This document shows positions 5,899 through 7,160 of a stretch of 7,160 nucleotides of DNA, piece after piece; the first letter of the stretch is position 1; every line of letters begins with the position of its first letter. Both the position numbers and the translations under genes were made by a program. A model generated the notes under the pieces. It searched no databases. It saw only the letters and a program-made list of their open reading frames with translations, and was not told where the DNA came from. The DNA comes from Desulfovibrio sp. (GTDB lineage: Bacteria > Desulfobacterota > Desulfovibrionia > Desulfovibrionales > Desulfovibrionaceae). Where the stretch lies: NCBI GenBank assembly GCA_020217165.1, contig JAIWOE010000188.1, forward strand, positions 1 through 7,160, read 5' to 3'.

Positions 5899-7160
5899 AT
5901 GACCATACGCCTGCAAAGCATCCTCTCCATCGCCCTGGCCACCGGCATCATGCTGGCGGGGATGATCCTCGTCCTGCACCTGGTGCTGCTGGAACGCTTT
6001 GCGGAACTGGAGCTGCATCAGGCCCACGAGGATGCCACCCGGGTGGAGCTGACCCTGGCCCAGAGTGTGGCCTCCCTGCACGCCCTGACCAATGACTGGG
6101 CCAACTGGAACGCCACCTGCGACTTTGTGCAGACCCACGATCCGGACGTTCGCCGCGAATACATTGCCGACAATCTGCAGGACCCCACCCTGGCCACCAA
6201 CGCCATGCACGCCGTGGCGTATCTGGATGTTGCCGGGGAGATGATCTGGTCCGGCGGCTGGAACCCTGCCCTGGAAAGTGCCATGGCCCTGCCCCAGGGG
6301 TTTGTGGACCTGCTGGCCCAGACGCCCCTGCTCCGGCATCCCCCGGACGCCGGGGTGCATGGGCTGGTGCTGTTGCCAGAGGGCCCCATGCTCCTCAGCG
6401 CCCGACCGGTGCGCACCAGCGACTATGCCGGCCCGGTGTGCGGCGCCCTGCTCATGGGCCGGTACCTGGAAGGCGCCGTGCTGCAAAGCCTCCGCGAGCA
6501 GACCCAGATGCCCCTTTCCTTCCACAATGCCAGCCTGCATGGCGGCATGGGCGAGGCCAACGGCACCCGGGCACGCGTGATGCCCGAGCACGACCTGCTG
6601 CACATCGATGTGCCGGTGCAGGACATTTTTGGCAATGCCGTCCTGAAGCTGGAGTTTTTCAAGCCGCGCACGATGATCCAGAAAGGACGCGACGCCATCC
6701 TCTACGCCGCCCTGGCCGTGACCGTCTGCGTGGTGACCTTGGCCCTGCTGATCCAGCGAATCCTGGAAACACGCATCCTCTCCCGCATCCGCTCCCTGGG
6801 ACAGCAGGCCGAACGCCTGGCCGCCTCCGGCGTACAGGGCCAGCAGGTCTATCTGACCGGCAGCGATGAAGTCGCCGGCCTGGCCGGCTCCATCAACATC
6901 ATGCTTCGCGCCCTGGAGGAATCCAGACGCCAGCAGCTCCAGCAACTGGAAGCCATCAAGGAGCAGGAGGTCTTCCTGACCACGGTGCTGGATTCCCTGC
7001 AGGCCGGCATCCTGCAGCTGGATCCGCATACCCACCTCATCCTTGATGTCAACGCCTTTGCGGAGAAGCTCCTGGGCCGCTCCCGGGAGGAACTCCGCGG
7101 CCGGCTGTGCCACGGCCACCTGTGCCCCGCAGAACTGGGCAGCTGCCCGGTGACGGACCT
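5899..7160 (+). CDS. CHASE4-HAMP-PAS membrane sensor, N-terminal part (runs off right edge)
   Basis: An open frame of 420 complete codons that continues beyond the window. Seen: membrane helix one (about 9-31) and an extracytoplasmic domain (about 40-255) containing NDWANWNATCDF (65-76) and an EYIADNL segment (88-93), which are marks of CHASE4. Membrane helix two spans about 266-287 and a HAMP linker about 288-345, and a PAS domain starts near 358. The PAS part carries a Cys/His-rich stretch, CHGHLCPAELGSCP (404-417). Such proteins sense an outside signal and control a histidine kinase or a GGDEF/EAL output; the output domain is beyond the edge. The ATG at 5899 has no clear Shine-Dalgarno. 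The only GGGGGA is about 30 bases upstream, and upstream in-frame codons give an unlikely Ser/Pro-rich extension, so this start is preferred because it directly precedes the first membrane helix. It lies 118 nt after the exported-protein gene. Confidence 0.82.
   Translation, partial: MTIRLQSILSIALATGIMLAGMILVLHLVLLERFAELELHQAHEDATRVELTLAQSVASLHALTNDWANWNATCDFVQTHDPDVRREYIADNLQDPTLATNAMHAVAYLDVAGEMIWSGGWNPALESAMALPQGFVDLLAQTPLLRHPPDAGVHGLVLLPEGPMLLSARPVRTSDYAGPVCGALLMGRYLEGAVLQSLREQTQMPLSFHNASLHGGMGEANGTRARVMPEHDLLHIDVPVQDIFGNAVLKLEFFKPRTMIQKGRDAILYAALAVTVCVVTLALLIQRILETRILSRIRSLGQQAERLAASGVQGQQVYLTGSDEVAGLAGSINIMLRALEESRRQQLQQLEAIKEQEVFLTTVLDSLQAGILQLDPHTHLILDVNAFAEKLLGRSREELRGRLCHGHLCPAELGSCPVTD

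Noticed and set aside
5791..7119. 442-codon open frame on the minus strand
   Set aside because: It is antisense to the CHASE4-HAMP-PAS sensor, with Gly/His/Gln-rich composition and no recognisable domain.
1..7160. CRISPR array, insertion sequence, tRNA, prophage or attachment site
   Set aside because: No spaced repeats, transposase or integrase motifs, terminal inverted repeats or cloverleaf sequences were seen.

Overview
The window is about 7.2 kb of GC-rich bacterial chromosome. It holds seven protein-coding genes, two of them cut by the window edges, and one long gene-free stretch. Gene content and protein style suggest a sulfate-reducing Desulfovibrio-type deltaproteobacterium (Desulfobacterota). 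The clues are a CHASE4-HAMP-PAS sensor with a Cys-rich PAS domain, a CBS-CBS-ACT protein, an MBL hydrolase opening with a Trp-Gly-Ala-Arg-Gly-Ser motif, and a possible sigma-54 promoter ahead of a chemoreceptor-like gene. This placement comes from memory of such genomes, not from a search.

Layout. Positions 2-709 (minus) encode the N-terminal 236 residues of a membrane chemoreceptor-type protein that runs off the left edge. Positions 710-1394 have no convincing gene but hold regulatory-looking structure: a sigma-54-like promoter facing the chemoreceptor with two inverted repeats upstream of it, an AT-rich patch, and on the plus strand a set of competing hairpins ending in a terminator-like stem and a run of seven T about 110 bp before the next gene. 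A CBS-CBS-ACT (AcuB-like) gene (1395-2069) and a DJ-1/PfpI-family gene (2175-2762) follow on the plus strand. The DJ-1/PfpI gene converges on a minus-strand OmpA/MotB-like envelope gene (2872-3891), with two tandem hairpins between them.

The envelope gene is divergent from an MBL-fold hydrolase (4074-4919). That is followed 72 nt later by a small exported protein of unknown function (4992-5780), and then by a membrane sensor with CHASE4, HAMP and the start of a PAS domain (5899 to the right edge). In several cases the longest open frame is not the likely gene start. A good Shine-Dalgarno places the start further in for the DJ-1, OmpA, MBL and exported-protein genes.

The genes do not form one obvious pathway. 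They look like ordinary core or accessory signalling and stress functions: two membrane sensors at the ends, a nucleotide- or ligand-sensing CBS-ACT protein, a carbonyl/glyoxalase-type DJ-1 protein, a peptidoglycan-anchoring protein, an MBL hydrolase and a secreted protein. I see no mobile element, CRISPR array, tRNA, rRNA or prophage, and no clear new multi-gene system. The points most worth checking are the regulatory architecture of 710-1394, the exported Cys-containing protein, and the Cys/His cluster in the PAS domain.
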